Below are positions 12,516 through 23,910 of a DNA stretch of 64,000 nt, in pieces. The first letter of the stretch is position 1; each line of letters starts with the position of its first letter. The DNA is from Talinum fruticosum (taxonomy: Eukaryota > Streptophyta > Magnoliopsida > Caryophyllales > Talinaceae). The stretch spans positions 1-64,000 of the forward strand of contig JAITYX010000148.1 of assembly GCA_021018815.1 (NCBI GenBank). Direction: 5' to 3'. The notes under the pieces were generated by a model. That model saw only the letters and a list, made by a program, of their open reading frames with translations. It searched no databases and was not told where the DNA came from. Made by a program: the position numbers and the translations under genes.

Positions 12516-12642
12516 GTTAGTTGTCTTTGTCTCAAAATTGATTTGCCAAAAAGAGTACCTTATATTTGGAACAAAAGAAAAATACATGAGCTAACCTAAT
12601 TCAAATCTAATAAATACTCAAACATCTAAAATTTACTGTGCT
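12516..12642. other. CACTA-2 sequence upstream of TNP2
   Basis: Short AT-rich stretch between the transposase N-terminus and the first arm of the long inverted repeat. It probably holds the upstream intron or leader. Confidence 0.4.
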
Positions 12643-12976
12643 AGAGGGCTCACGACTTCTTGCTTCAAGCAAAATAATGAATCCTTCAACCTTGAGATCC
12701 CAGGCGGAATTACAAAAATTTTCATACAATGGACTCATAACTATGAAACTCCGATGGTAGAATAGAAGATTGAGCCAATTTATAGCATAAACAAAAAGGA
12801 GTTCTATTCTAGCTCACTTATAGCTATCAAACAACACATCAAGAAACAAATAAGGTTGATTTCACATACCAAATGTCTTATGTCTCACTTTCGGCCCAAA
12901 AGGAATTCATATTAGACATTTTTCATATGCCAAAGCTTTTGCAGATGCAGCTAAAGACTCGACCTCTAATTTAGAT
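12643..12976 (-). repeat. Left arm of long inverted repeat (captured gene fragment)
   Basis: This arm of about 334 bases is the inverted copy of 13148-13482, with a spacer of about 170 bases. Read on the minus strand it encodes the phrases LRDEISKLEVESLAASAKAL and VMSPLYENFCNSAWDLKVEG. The same phrases occur with a few changes on the plus strand of the other arm. A GTATGT donor-like site follows the first phrase in both arms, so the source looks like a spliced gene. I do not recognise the source protein. None of the TNP2 or second-gene domains match it. Confidence 0.7.
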
Positions 12977-13147
12977 ATTTCATCTCGTAACTCAGTAGCT
13001 GACTATCTCAGAGTGAAGGCTGCTGCAGCCAGCCTGTCTGCTGCTATCTGCAGCAGAAGGCCGCTGCGAGAAGGAGGCGGCTGGCTGCAGCAGCTGCTTG
13101 TTGGCTGCAGCAGCCTTCTACCGTAGATGGCAGTTGCTTGTTCGTAG
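12977..13147. repeat. GC-rich CTGCAG spacer of the inverted repeat
   Basis: The loop contains GGCTGCAGCAG-type motifs like those at 8583-8925. It joins the two arms and would form the loop of a transcript hairpin. Confidence 0.6.
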
Positions 13148-13482
13148 ATCTAAATTAGAGGCTGAGTCTTTAGCTGCATTTGCAAAAGCTTTGGCATATG
13201 AAAATGTCCAATATGAATTCCAATTAGACCAGAAAGTGACACATAAGACATTTGGTATGTGAAATCTACCTTATCTATTTCTTGATCTGCCGCTTGATAG
13301 CTATAAGCGAGCTAGAATAGCACTCCTTTTTGTTTATGCTCGTAAATTGGCTCAATCTTCTATTCTACCATCGAGTTTCATAGTTATGAGTCCATTGTAT
13401 GAAAATTTTTGTAATTCTGCCCGGGATCTCAAGGTCGAAGGATTCATTATTTTGCTTGAAGCAAGAAGTCGTGAGCCCTCTC
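13148..13482 (+). repeat. Right arm of long inverted repeat (captured gene fragment)
   Basis: Plus-strand reading gives SKLEAESLAAFAKALAYENV, a donor-like GTATGTGA near 13255, an intron-like stretch ending in TTTCATAG near 13383, then VMSPLYENFCNSARDLKVEG and FIILLEARSREPSRLASAAK up to about 13505. This arm keeps a cleaner frame than the left arm and continues past the shared region, so it is closer to the source gene. The coding frame, splice-like borders and lack of TE-protein similarity suggest a captured host-gene piece. The gene itself is not identified. Confidence 0.65.
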
Positions 13483-13500
13483 GACTGGCCTCTGCTGCAA

Positions 13501-14449
13501 AGGAATAAGAGGTCAAGTATACCTGTCCTGAAACCTATATAGGAAGTCCATGCAATAAAGATAAGTTAATGGTTTTCATTATCTTGAAAGTATTTTTCAA
13601 CATCAATTAATGTGATTATTTATACGGTTGTCAGAAATTTGAAGGTTGTGGGGGTCTATAGGTTGTGCTTTTTGTATATATGTGTGGCCAAAACTAGTGG
13701 ATACTTGCCTTTAATTTGTATTATTAATGTTCTCCCTTGAATGTCAAATTCCTGTTATAATTTAAACCAATGGGCCAATGCCTAATTGCCTACCCCTTAT
13801 CAATTATACTCCTCAACTTCACCATCTTCTTTCATCTTCTTATATTGTGTTCTTGGATGATTAAAAACTTCCCTTGTTCTTACCCATATAATACTAGCCA
13901 TCTTTCTTATTTTTAACTTATTTATCAAACTAATTATCGAGTTTTTGTTTAATTTTTACAGTTGGCTAAAGAGCTCCGATATACTTTTATATGCTTCTTT
14001 TCTTATTTCGGGGTGTATTTTCCCAAAAAGAAAAAGAATAAATAAAATTGTACTTGGTGAGTTGGTTTTGTATAATTTGACTCTACTAGTCCATTTGCCA
14101 TTTCTCACCAAGTCCTCATAGGGAGTACTTTGCTTTGGTTATAAATTATAATTCATTGTTTTAATCCAAACGGAGTAGAGCAATTTAGACTTTAATTAAA
14201 GAAAAAGGTGAAGGAAAAAAAAAAAGAAAAGAGAGCACGAGTATTCCTATTTGATTTTTGTTGTGTCAGCGCCCACATTAAACCTATATAGGTCGAATTA
14301 TGAAACTTCATTACCAACTCATCCGCAACATCTTAAGTATGTGCTAAGTACATAACCATAGTGTGCTCGAGTTCTTCGAGTATCATCTTTATTGCATGGA
14401 CTTCCTATATAGGTTTCGGGACAGGTATACTTGACCTCTTATTCCTAGT
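13501..14449. repeat. Inverted 62-base pair bounding a 950-base segment
   Basis: The stretch starting AGGAATAAGAGGTCAAGTAT at 13501 recurs inverted at about 14388-14449 with one mismatch in roughly 62 bases. The enclosed sequence is AT-rich, non-coding and intron-like. It may be a second captured, inverted fragment of the same source gene, or a non-autonomous element. I could not find a target duplication, so the foldback reading is only tentative. Confidence 0.55.
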
Positions 14450-15679
14450 TAGACTTGTGAGCTCTAAGCTTTTCCTACATTCACTAGGAATCCAACATCT
14501 TAAGAGCCACGATTGACAAATTCATAATTACTAGCTTCCTTGAGTTTATGATTGTCATGGCATTCCGAGGAAATGGTTGAATTTCATCCTTTTAAATTAG
14601 CATTTTGATTTTCTATTCTTTATTAATTGTAACTCCACTCAAGACATTGCTTGAATAGAATAAGACAACCAAATATGGATCCTATCCAGGTTGGGAAATG
14701 TAGACATAGGCAGCGTTACATTGTCATGATCTCGTTATTTTACATGCAAACCCATGGAGTAGTGTAAATGCCATTGCAAGTTGTCTCCCCTGTTATACTA
14801 ACCCCGTGATTTTCTTATTTCGGTTCCGGAGGAGAATTTGATTACCCCGGAAAAACCGGACTTGGTCGGTAAACATTGAAACCAATTAATTCTAGTAAAA
14901 ACATGTTAGCGAATGATAGGTATAGATTTAACGCAACATGCCATAGAACTTCCTATACAATGCCAATGAAAGCTAAAATGTTGAATTGAGCAACTGCAAC
15001 AATCAATACATAGTAGCCGGATCGAGTGTGAACCATTATAACCTGAACTCTATCTCTCCTGATTGGAACATAAATTCAGCGAGGCATAAGCAATTTTGAA
15101 CCTCCAATTTCACCCAACAAAATTCAAAATCATGGACACACAATCGCATAACATGTAAAAGAATAAAGACTAAAAATCAAAGCAGAACTCAATCGAGAAA
15201 GTAGGGGATAATTTGGAGAACAGAAACCCTCGTACACGAAATCAATCGCAAAATTAGGCAGCGCGGGGTTTGCTAATGGCAAGGCTGTCGGTGGCGGCGA
15301 TTGATTGTCAAAGAGACTGTGTAAATGAGGAGGGCGGAGGACAAGGCGGTTCGTGGTCGGCGATTTCAGACCGAGTGTGATAGTAGCAGTGCGAGAGGAC
15401 AAGAGCGAGAGAGAGAGAGGAGGGTCGGAGGGCGAGGCGGTCCGTGGTCGGCGACCGGCGATCGAGTGTCGGAGAGAGACAAAGACCAGTGAGTAGTGCG
15501 AGAGGCTGAGAGTAGTGCGATTGAGAGCAAAGCGTCAATGGCGATTCAAGAACTAGAGGCAAACAAAGAAAGAAGACAAGTAGCAGAGTGTCGTGCGTGT
15601 TCGTGCAGATCATTTTGACATAGCAGGGAAATTAGAAGAAAAAGTTTTATTTTATTTTTATTTTTCCTCCTATTTACAT
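14450..15679 (-). other. CACTA-2 5' non-coding region
   Basis: No transposase coding was found. It includes AT-rich sequence and a GC-richer block at 15300-15560 in which a segment containing GGCGGTTCGTGGTCGGCGA (15343) is repeated in changed form (15434). On the minus strand this block could be the promoter and first untranslated exon of the TNP2 transcript. The reading frames here are proline- and leucine-rich by composition and are not called. Confidence 0.4.
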
Positions 15680-15857
15680 TAACGACCATATTTTACATAT
15701 TAATAACGATGAGTTTTGTAACCCATCGTCTACCGATAATTTTTCCAAGTAAAATCGGACGGCGAAAATGCACTTTTGTCGTTATTAGTATTACTTAACT
15801 ATAAATTTTATATATGGTCGTTAATACATGGTCGTTACAAACCTTTTTCTAGTAGTG
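15680..15857 (-). repeat. CACTA-2 right subterminal repeats and terminus
   Basis: Repeats of ACGACC, CGTTATT and ATGGTCGTTA in both orientations end in TTTTTCTAGTAGTG, the complement of a CACTACTAG terminus. The motif set differs from those of CACTA-1 (CGACGGAA) and CACTA-3 (CGTCGTCAT), which separates the three families. Confidence 0.85.
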
Positions 15858-16189
15858 ATTTGACAAACCGTCGTCATAGGTCTTGCCTAGAAAGCCAAAT
15901 TTGTTCGGACTTATGACGACGATTTTAATGTAAGAACCATCGTGATAGGTCTTTATTTTTTTAATAGTTTTTTTGGTTTTTTCCTTTACCCTATACAAAA
16001 TACACTCTAAAATACATCAAAACCGACACAGACAACAAACCAAGTAGCCTCAATTTTTAAATATAAATACAAGAATTTCCAATAATACAAGAATTTCCAA
16101 CTTACTAAAATCACAACAAAGTTCCATCCGAACAAGTTAGCAAGCACAATTCCATATTTCACATTTAAATTTCAAGAAAAGAAAACATT
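15858..16189 (-). repeat. CACTA-3 left subterminal remnant and 3' flank
   Basis: The block holds CCGTCGTCATAGG, TATGACGACGAT and CCATCGTGATAGG, the same motifs as at the right end of CACTA-3. It is followed by AT-rich 3' flank without genes. The missing terminal CACTA is expected left of CACTA-2, outside the window. Confidence 0.7.
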
Positions 16190-16960
16190 ACAGCTTGCTT
16201 GTTTGGAGTTGTTGCAGAGGTAGCCTGGACAACATAATTACATCATATTTGAACTCCAAACAAGCAAAATAGCCATAAAAACATAATACCACATCTCTCT
16301 TTTTGAAAAAGGAACACAAACAAGACATCTCACCAAGCAATGTCTACATCCTTTTTCATTATCCCAAAGTGATGCTCCTAATGTACTACTCAGCTTGGAG
16401 TTTGTGCAGGGGGTAGGCTGGACAACAAGCACCTTAATAATTGAGGAAAAAATTAAGTGGGAGTAGAGATTAGCAACCAAAAGCGCAAAAAGCGTTAAGC
16501 AACAATTATCCATAAGACATATGCACAAGAAACTTTACCGAAAGGCTGAGTCCTTTTCATACTCATCGGATGAGGATCTTCTACCCTTCCATTAGAGAGC
16601 TTATTCCTTATTTGGTTCTTGCAGTTCGTGCAGGGGCAGAGGTTCTACAATATAAAAACTAAGGAAAACATTAAGTGGGAGCTGAGATTAGCAACCAAAA
16701 CCGAGAAAAGTGTTAAGCAACAATTATTCACAAGAAACATTACCTGAATGATGGCCCTCATCAAATGATGATCTTCTACCCTTCCAATTGGACAACTTAG
16801 TCCTTATTTTGATACTCATCGAACAAAATCATTTGTTTACATGAATACTAGAAGTCAAAAATAATGAAAAGCAAGTCTGTAGTTTCTAAAACAAGTAACA
16901 GTATTGGATATCATCCGGAATAAAATTAATGTTCTTACCGAGTTGATAAAATTATATGAT
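16190..16960 (-). repeat. Duplicated exon-intron modules at the 3' end of the CACTA-3 gene
   Basis: Two direct copies of about 230 bases (about 16381-16600 and 16612-16830) and a partial third near 16195 share GATTAGCAACCAAAA, GTTAAGCAACAATTAT and CTTCTACCCTTCCA. On the minus strand each looks like an intron ending in an AG acceptor followed by an exon. One exon encodes NLCPCTNCKNQIRNK and the other QPTPCTNSKLSSTLG. This suggests exon duplication in the 3' part of the transposase gene. Confidence 0.55.
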
Positions 16961-17028
16961 TTATGCCTTTTTCTCTCTCCTTTAGACTTATCTTCAATAT
17001 ATGTGCCCTCTTGATGGTCAACCCTTAA

Positions 17029-20000
17029 CTACAATTCTTCAAAATTGGGATCTTCATTTTCGACAGGCATTCCCAAGGAGCAAGGTGGGGTCTCTTCAAC
17101 AAACTCACACATATCTTCACCATCCCCATCAGCAACGTGCCTCTTACCTTGAAGAACAACAGACCACTTATCATTGGTCGGGTCCTTAACGTAGAACACT
17201 TGTCTTACTTGGGATGCCATAACGAATTGATCCCCTTTAGGCCCTTCTCTTGTGAGATCGACCATCGTGAATCCCATCTCATCAACTCGGACACCGTTGT
17301 TATTGTCAGCCCATTTGCACCAAAAAATGGGCTCACGGAAGTCAATGTAGTCTAGCTCCCATATCTCCTCAATGACATCGTTGTATGACATTTTAGCTAC
17401 AACGGATTTGTCCTTGGAGCTGGAAACATGAAGTGCATAAGCCTCCAATGTGACCCCACTATTTTGTGCGGTGCTCTTATTGTCCTTGCTTTTTGTATAG
17501 AAAGAGAATCCATTGATGTCATACCCACGGTAAGATATGACTTCCAACTGGGGCCCTCTAGCCAAGCTGACTAATGTTTTGTGAGATATGTTTTCGTTAT
17601 TCTTCCAATTGGCTAGTGATTACTCTGTCTCTGAATCAATTGATAAATGTGTGATTATGATGGATCAGTACCTATATCTCCTTTTTTCCTCGGTATTGTC
17701 TCCTTACGAGGGAGTTTTGCTCATCAATGAACGATTGCACTTCATCGCTATTTTGTAGAATATAAATATATGCTTGATCCTTCATATCTCGACCGATTCT
17801 TAGAACTGTTGGCCCTAGTTTCCCCGCCCACCGATCTTTAAATCGATGTTTTAGAATACCAACTTCTTCCATTTGGGGTAGCATTCACAACAGAACTCGA
17901 CACACTCCTCGATTATGTATGCCTTAACAATGCACGTTTCTATTCGTTACCAATTTATAACGTACCCTTTGAGAATTTTCATGAAACGTTCAAAAGGGTA
18001 CATCCATCGATACAAAATTAGGCCACATAATCACTTCTCTCACCAAATGGACAACTAGGTGCACCATGATATCAAAAAAGAGGGTGGGAAGTACATCTCA
18101 AGTTGGCACAATGTAACGATCACGCCGCATCGAAGATAATCCAATTTCTCCAAATCAACGACTTTGCTTGCATATGACATTGAAGAAGAAGCAAAGTCTT
18201 GTGATCGCCTAACATGTTTCAATATCACGGCTTGGATAGCAACCAACAGTATTTTTGCATCAAACCATGACAATCATGAGATTTTTGACCGATTAGTCTA
18301 TAATCGGACATAAAAAAGTCTACCGATGATTGAAGAATATCCCTGTGGCACTTTGAGTATTTTGCACGGTCTCACACAAACGTTGTTTTCCCTTCTACTC
18401 AATGTCTAAGATGCCGGAGGCAAATATATTCTTTTCCCCTTTGGTTGTGGTGCTAATTCCTCCTGTATTCCTATTTCACACATATCGAGTCGTGCTTTCT
18501 CTCCGTCCTTGGTCTTCCTCGGTATGTTCGGAAGAGCGCCAATGAGACTTTCACGGATGTTTTTCTCTAGATGCATTACATCAAGACTATGTCTCACATA
18601 CAACTCTTTCTAATATGGAAGATCAAAAATATTGATCTCTTTTTCCACACATCGTTTTCGGATTGACGTCGGTATGGCTTGCCGAACTCCACATGAAGAT
18701 CCTTCACTTTCTTATATATTTGATGTTCTTTTAATGGAGTTGGAGCAGAATCCATCTCGGTTTTACCATTGAAAGCCTTCTTTTTCTTACGATATTAATT
18801 GGAAATGGGAAGAAACTTTTGGTGTTCGAGATAGGTCGTCTTTTTCCATGCTTAAGTTGATAGGAGCAAGTACCCTCTGCACAAATGGGGCATGCCTTGT
18901 GGCCTTTGACGGTGTATCCGGACAAGTTTCCGTACGCGAGGAAGTCATTGATTGTGGTGAAGATCATAGCTTGCAATGTAAATTGCTCTTGACGGTATGC
19001 ATCATAAATTGAAACACCTTCATCCCACAAAAGTTTGAAATCTTCAACAAGAGGCTCTAAGTACACATGTATATCATTTCCGGCTATTTAGGCCCGAAAT
19101 GAGCATTGACAACATAATGTACTTACACTTCATACACAACGACGACGGTCGGTTGTAGATAACCAAAAGAACGGGCCAACTGCTATGCTTGCTACTCGAG
19201 GTCACCGTGGGGGTTTATTCCGTCCGTACAAAGACCCGGACGTAGATTTCGTGCTTTCCTACCAAATTCCGGGAACATTGAATCGATCTTCTTCCATTGA
19301 GGAGAATCGGGAGGGTGACGTAGCTTGTCATCACAAACTCTTCCATCGGCATGCCGCGTCAAGTTCTTGGCATCAATTGCACTTGAAAACAAGCGGTGAA
19401 ACCTCGGTATTATCGAAAAGTACCACAACACCTTTACGGGAGGTCCCTCAACACTCTCTTCATTGATGTATTTTATTTTGTATCGAGGTACAGCACACTT
19501 AGGACATTCGTGTCTATGTGCATGTTCTTTTCGGTACAATATGCAATCGTTCGAGCAAGTATGTATCTTCTTATAGCCCATGCCCATAGGACACAACATG
19601 CTCTTCGCCTTATATGTACAGTTGGGAAGGACATTGCCTTCGGGAGTATATCATCGAGCATACTTAGCAAGTCCATGAAACTTTTTCACTCTAGCCATTA
19701 GCCGTTTTCAAGTTTATTAACCTCAACACAGCTGATAAACATGTATATTTATCACACCCGGGTAAAGAGGCTTCTCCGAATCGGCACAATTGCTTTAATA
19801 CGTGTGGTTGATCAACTAACTCACGTTCTACTCCACGAACTAGATCTTTAGGTCGATCTTCTAATTCCATACTACTGCTGGCTTTATTTTCATCATACCC
19901 TTCATCTTCCTCTCGAACGACATTATTCGTAGAGGACTCCTCCTTCCCATGTTGTACCCACACCTTATAAGTTGTGTCAAACCCATGCCGATGTAAATGA

Positions 20001-20172
20001 CCTTTTATAACCTTAGGAGGCAATCTTGAGGAGTTGAAACACCTTAAACACCGACTGAATATGGACTGTTCTCTGAATTTGACGGCATGTTCGATAGCAA
20101 TCTCTAGGAAGTTGTTAACGCCATCACGATATTCTACACTCCTCCTATCGTTATGAACCCATGCTCAATCCA
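17029..20172 (-). pseudogene. TNP2-type transposase of CACTA-3, broken
   Basis: The gene begins near 20172 with a transposase-associated domain (DGVNNFLEIAIEHAVKF, then PPKVIKGHLHRHGFDTTYKV). An early stop follows the first two residues. The core at 19192-19599 has MGYKKIHTCSNDCILYRKEH and CPKCAVPRYK, and 18731-19066 has MYLEPLVEDFKLLWDEGVSI and GHKACPICAEGT. KKNIRE-type sequence follows at 18406-18603 (MHLEKNIRESLIGALPN) and DUF4218 pieces at 18055-18273. DUF4216 at 17029-17565 is one clean 178-codon frame with ISYRGYDINGFSFYTKSKDN and FWCKWADNNNGVRVDEMGF. Frameshifts separate most parts. Catalytic role as for other TNP2 proteins; non-functional here. Confidence 0.85.
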
Positions 20173-21480
20173 TACCTTACCCATAAACACGAGAAGCAAT
20201 TCACCACATATAGTTCGATAAATGCGTACTTATGCACAAATAATATGACATAAGCCTAAGATCCTTCTATAGGGATAAATGGTCCTAAATCCATTCAACA
20301 ATAATATGACCCTAGGTCGTGTAGCAAAATCTTATGATAAATTTGACAAAATTCCGGCAACATTTCCCTTATTCCTTCAAGTACAACATATGAAAACGAA
20401 GTGGCTAATGTGTATATCCTTACTTAATTGTATGGTAACATAAGTAAAGATACACACATCAAACCCATTGTCATCATAATTGCACTCGAAGAACGAAAGG
20501 GAAATGAGCACCGTGATATCTTGTCAAATTTATGATAAGATTATAATAGCCACACAACCTCTTATCATATTATTCTCAAACTATCCAACACGGATAATTC
20601 AAAAACCAATACATACCAAGCTAATATCCTAAACGCTATACACACATTTATGCACGTACCGCGACCTAGGATAACTTGTTATATACGAGATGTTTGAACG
20701 GGTTCTCTAAGCTTATGAAATGTATAAGATAATTTAATGAAGCATGCCATTAATCGAATTATATGAAAAACAATAAATACCTAGTACTTAGTAACAAGTT
20801 TTTGGGAATGACCCTATATCCAAACTATCTTTATGTTTCTCTAAAACCCTAAACAAATTTGGATGCACTCTTTCGATTTACCATTATTAACTATCATTCT
20901 ATTTCCCTATGAATTAAATCCTAAAATCCTAAACCCATTTCTCAAAATCTCTAACATTTAATGAATTTCCAACTTAATAAACTAAACATATATTGCCCAT
21001 ATTCTCAACATTCACACATTCTCAATATTCAACATTTTTAACAAAGATTCAACATTTTAATAATCTCAAACATTACCCACATTCTCAACATTCATATCAT
21101 TACCCCAAATATGTTCACCATTTAACTATATTAAATCTTGTAAATAACTTAAAGAGGAAAAATAAGAAAGGATAAAGATTCATATCGTAAAAGCGAGGAA
21201 AACAACATCGACAATGAGCGAGAGGATTCACCCCGAAACACACCCGACCACCGACGCAAATACTAACACAAGTACAAGAAAGAGGAGAGACGAGGAATGA
21301 ACGAAATAAAATTGAATAACAAGAGGAACAATGACAATGATAACGTATCGGCGACTTTGAGCAGATTTAGATCCGAGTAGTCTTGGACGAGAGTGAACTG
21401 TGGAGAACGATAAGACCGAGAGTAGATAGCAAATGAAGTGGGCGTGGAAATAGCAGGTACATTCTCGGGTTTTTAGATTG
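20173..21480. other. CACTA-3 5' non-coding region
   Basis: About 1.3 kb of AT-rich leader or promoter sequence without coding evidence. It includes ACATTCTCAACATTCA-type simple repeats at 20990-21115 and a telo-box-like AAACCCTAA at about 20843. The region precedes the transposase start, so it should carry the promoter. Confidence 0.5.
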
Positions 21481-21656
21481 GTCTAAAAGAAACAAATGCT
21501 CAATACATATGACGATGGTTCATCTTGAAAAATCGTCGTCATATGTGCTTCGAACGCCTTTTATTTACAAAATTGCCACCAGTCCGTTTTTCATGATGGT
21601 TTGTCCTTTTAACTATCGTTAAGGACCCGTCATTAAAAGTGGTATCCGTAGTAGTG
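21481..21656 (-). repeat. CACTA-3 right subterminal repeats and terminus
   Basis: Motifs TATGACGATGG, ATCGTCGTCATATG and CATGATGGTTTG precede the terminal GTAGTAGTG. They match the left remnant at 15868-15945. This is the 5' end of the element in its own orientation. Confidence 0.8.
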
Positions 21657-21659
21657 TTT

Positions 21660-22524
21660 TCAAATGGTTGATCGAGTCATGTAGGCGGTTGTCGCCCTCC
21701 AACGAGTAAGGAAGTCGGTGAAGCTTTCATCGTCTCCTTGTTGATCACTTCTAAGTCCCGAAGAGTGACTGGTAGATCAGTATTGTAGGAGTATTGATGT
21801 AGGAACTCCAGGCAAAGATCCTTCCAGTTTGTGACCTTGTGTGGGTCGATAGTGTTATACCACTTCATGACGTCTTCGTCTAACATCCATGGGAATATGA
21901 CATGGTATGTGTGCCCCGATATATTCTTTAGAGTCATTGCCCCTACAAAGTCCCTCGCGTGGTGGTGAGGGTTCTCGGTTCCATGAAACTTAATGTCGGA
22001 CATAGTGAATTTTTGGGGTAACTTCCCTTTAGGGATTGAAGTGAATCCCTTGGCCTGGTAATAGTGATTGAACATTGATGATTCCCGCAGCAGTTTCTTA
22101 ATCGATCTATTTGTGGATCCGACCGAGGTTGGAGTTCGGGCTGGATTCTCCTTCTTTTGAATTCTCTTTGGACTTTGATTTCTTCTCTAGTTCTTTGCGT
22201 ATGAGATTGAGGGTTTATGCTATTGACTTAATCTTCTTATCTTGAGTATCAATCTTTTCTTCTAATTTAGCAACGAGACTCTTTGATCAAGGTCATGATA
22301 GGGGTTTTCTCTGGCTGGTTGACCATTTTTGGAGAAGGATCGAGTTTAGACCTTGGGCGGCGCATTAGTGTTACTAGTAAGGGTCCGGGACGTACTAGTG
22401 TGGTACGTACTAAGGTGGGACATATTGGTGTCGACCGTATCGGTGTTGAAATAGACTTCCAACTTCTTAACCCCTTTGAGCCGGGGTTTCGGATTTGAGT
22501 TGGATTACCTATCCTGTATCCCAA
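21660..22524 (-). pseudogene. Ty3/gypsy gag fragment
   Basis: The gag protein forms the retrotransposon particle. The readable part at 21677-22075 has KLPQKFTMSDIKFHGTENPH, a hydrophobic segment (YHVIFPWMLDEDVMKWYNTI) and WKDLCLEFLHQYSYNTDLPV, typical of the Retrotrans_gag domain. A shift near 21730 changes frame, and the correct continuation appears to be TDESFTDFLTRWRA. Sequence at 22267-22524 is the charged N-terminal region (SKLDPSPKMVNQPEKTP). The gene stops at CACTA-3, so its C-terminal half is not in the window. Confidence 0.75.
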
Positions 22525-22735
22525 AAGAGTATATGCTCGGGATTGGCTCGTGAAAAACTAAGGGAGATGGGGCTTAAGTGCTTGACTCGAGGAAAAACTA
22601 ATCCTAAGATAAAAGAAAATGATATGCTCTTTTATTTGGATGCACTTAAAGAATGCAAAACAAATGGAATGGAATGTATGCAACGATGCGTATGACTTAA
22701 TCCGGGATGATTCTATGATTTGGATAGCGCATAAC

Positions 22736-23345
22736 TAAAATGCCTAGATGATTATTCCTAATGGAAGATGAATTTGTTTTAGCTAAATGCAAACAAAGAC
22801 TCTCCTAAGTAGAGATGAATTTTAATTTGGCTAATGCACAAAAGAGTTCACCTAATTGAGATGAATTTAATTTTGGCTAATGCAAGAATAAAATGAACGG
22901 ACTCATTTGAGATGAAATTTATTTTTGACTAATGAAATAATGAAATGAATGGACTCGCCTATTTTGAGATGAAATTTATTTTTGACTAAAAACATGGACT
23001 CACTTATTTGAGATGAAATTTACTTTTGGCTAATGCAAAATGAACTCACTTATTTGAGATGAAATTTATTTTTGAATAATGCAAAAATGAAATGAATGAA
23101 CACCTTAATTGGGATGAATTTATTTTTGGCTAATGAAAAATGGAATGCAAGATTGGACTCACCTAATTTGAGATGAATTTGAAATTTGACTAATGCAGAA
23201 AGGAATGCAAATATGGACTCACCTATTTTGAGATCAAATTTATTTTTGGCTAATGAAAGAATGGACTTACCTATTTGAGATGAAATTTGACTTTGGCTAC
23301 ATGAAAAAATGCTATTATTGGACCAACCTAATAATGGAAAGGCAA
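22736..23345. repeat. Tandem array of 40-60 base units in the Tat leader
   Basis: About eleven imperfect units share GGACTCACCTATTTGAGATG and AATTTATTTTTGGCTAATG. Unit length varies because of internal deletions. It lies between gag and the primer site, in the leader of the element. No coding frame survives across it. Confidence 0.8.
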
Positions 23346-23910
23346 TTTTGGACTTTTGGCTAAATGAACAAATGGATCAACTCAAAAGGGTTTTATTATT
23401 TTATTTTTATTTTTGCACCCATGCAAGGATTATTCAACACTCCTCGCCTATCCTTCAAGGCTCACAAGTAGAAGATTAAATCTAAAAAACAATCACACTC
23501 ATCCAAGCATGCAATTGAAGACAAGGTGCCACCTAATAGTCAAAAAGATCTATGGTCAAAAGAGGTTTAGACTAGGTAGGATACATGGTGACTCATAGTC
23601 CAAGGATTTGGTCTTCCGTATGGGGCACGGCAAGAAAAAACTTGGTGAACCAAGCGGTTTGAATCAAGAGCGCTACGAGGGAAGATGTATCGTTTCCGTT
23701 GGCAATCGGGCATAATTGGGCCCGCTTGGGATTCAGTGGGAGCCTCTTACCGAAGTGTTGAGCAAGGGGTAAAATAAATTTGTCCTAGGGTCCAATGATA
23801 GTAATAAACTATGTTCAAATTTTGCTAAGATGAGGGATTCCTAATGCAAATACATTATTAAAATTCACTACTCAAATTTTTAAGTTTCGCCCTCTTAATA
23901 AAAAATTTAT
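23346..23910. other. Tat leader, non-repeated part
   Basis: Untranslated leader between the tandem array and the primer site. It contains a GC-richer patch at 23610-23760 without a recognisable gene. Confidence 0.5.

Larger units (their letters stand above)
6172..15857 (-). mobile_element. CACTA-2 transposon (minus strand), left end not in window
   Basis: The element carries a minus-strand TNP2-type gene (9207-12515), a second gene downstream (6458-8309), a complex 5' non-coding region with captured sequence (12643-15600) and a right terminus ending CTAGTAGTG at 15857. Subterminal motifs around ACGACC and CGTTATT lie at 15680-15857. No matching terminus occurs at the left, where CACTA-1 abuts it. 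The simplest reading is that CACTA-1 inserted into its 3' end and the rest lies beyond the window. The three bases ATT after 15857 are the presumed target duplication. Confidence 0.8.
15858..21656 (-). mobile_element. CACTA-3 transposon (minus strand), left tip removed
   Basis: The right terminus reads GGTATCCGTAGTAGTG and ends at 21656. Its complement is a CACTACTACGG terminus, and TTT follows as the likely target duplication. A minus-strand TNP2 gene lies at 17029-20172 and repeated exon-like modules at 16190-16800. Subterminal motifs CGTCGTCAT and ACGACGAT occur at both ends (15868-15945 and 21508-21545). The extreme left tip is missing because CACTA-2 ends exactly there, which fits insertion of CACTA-2 into the CACTA-3 subterminal region. 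CACTA-3 itself is inserted in the gag of the Tat-like element at right. Confidence 0.8.

Noticed and set aside
15130..15613. Minus-strand frames of 90 and 101 codons upstream of CACTA-2 TNP2
   Set aside because: Leu/Ser/Pro-rich low-complexity translations in a partly duplicated GC-rich block; more likely promoter or leader.
20843..20960. Interstitial telomere remnant
   Set aside because: Only single telo-box-like motifs (AAACCCTAA) occur, without tandem CCCTAAA units.
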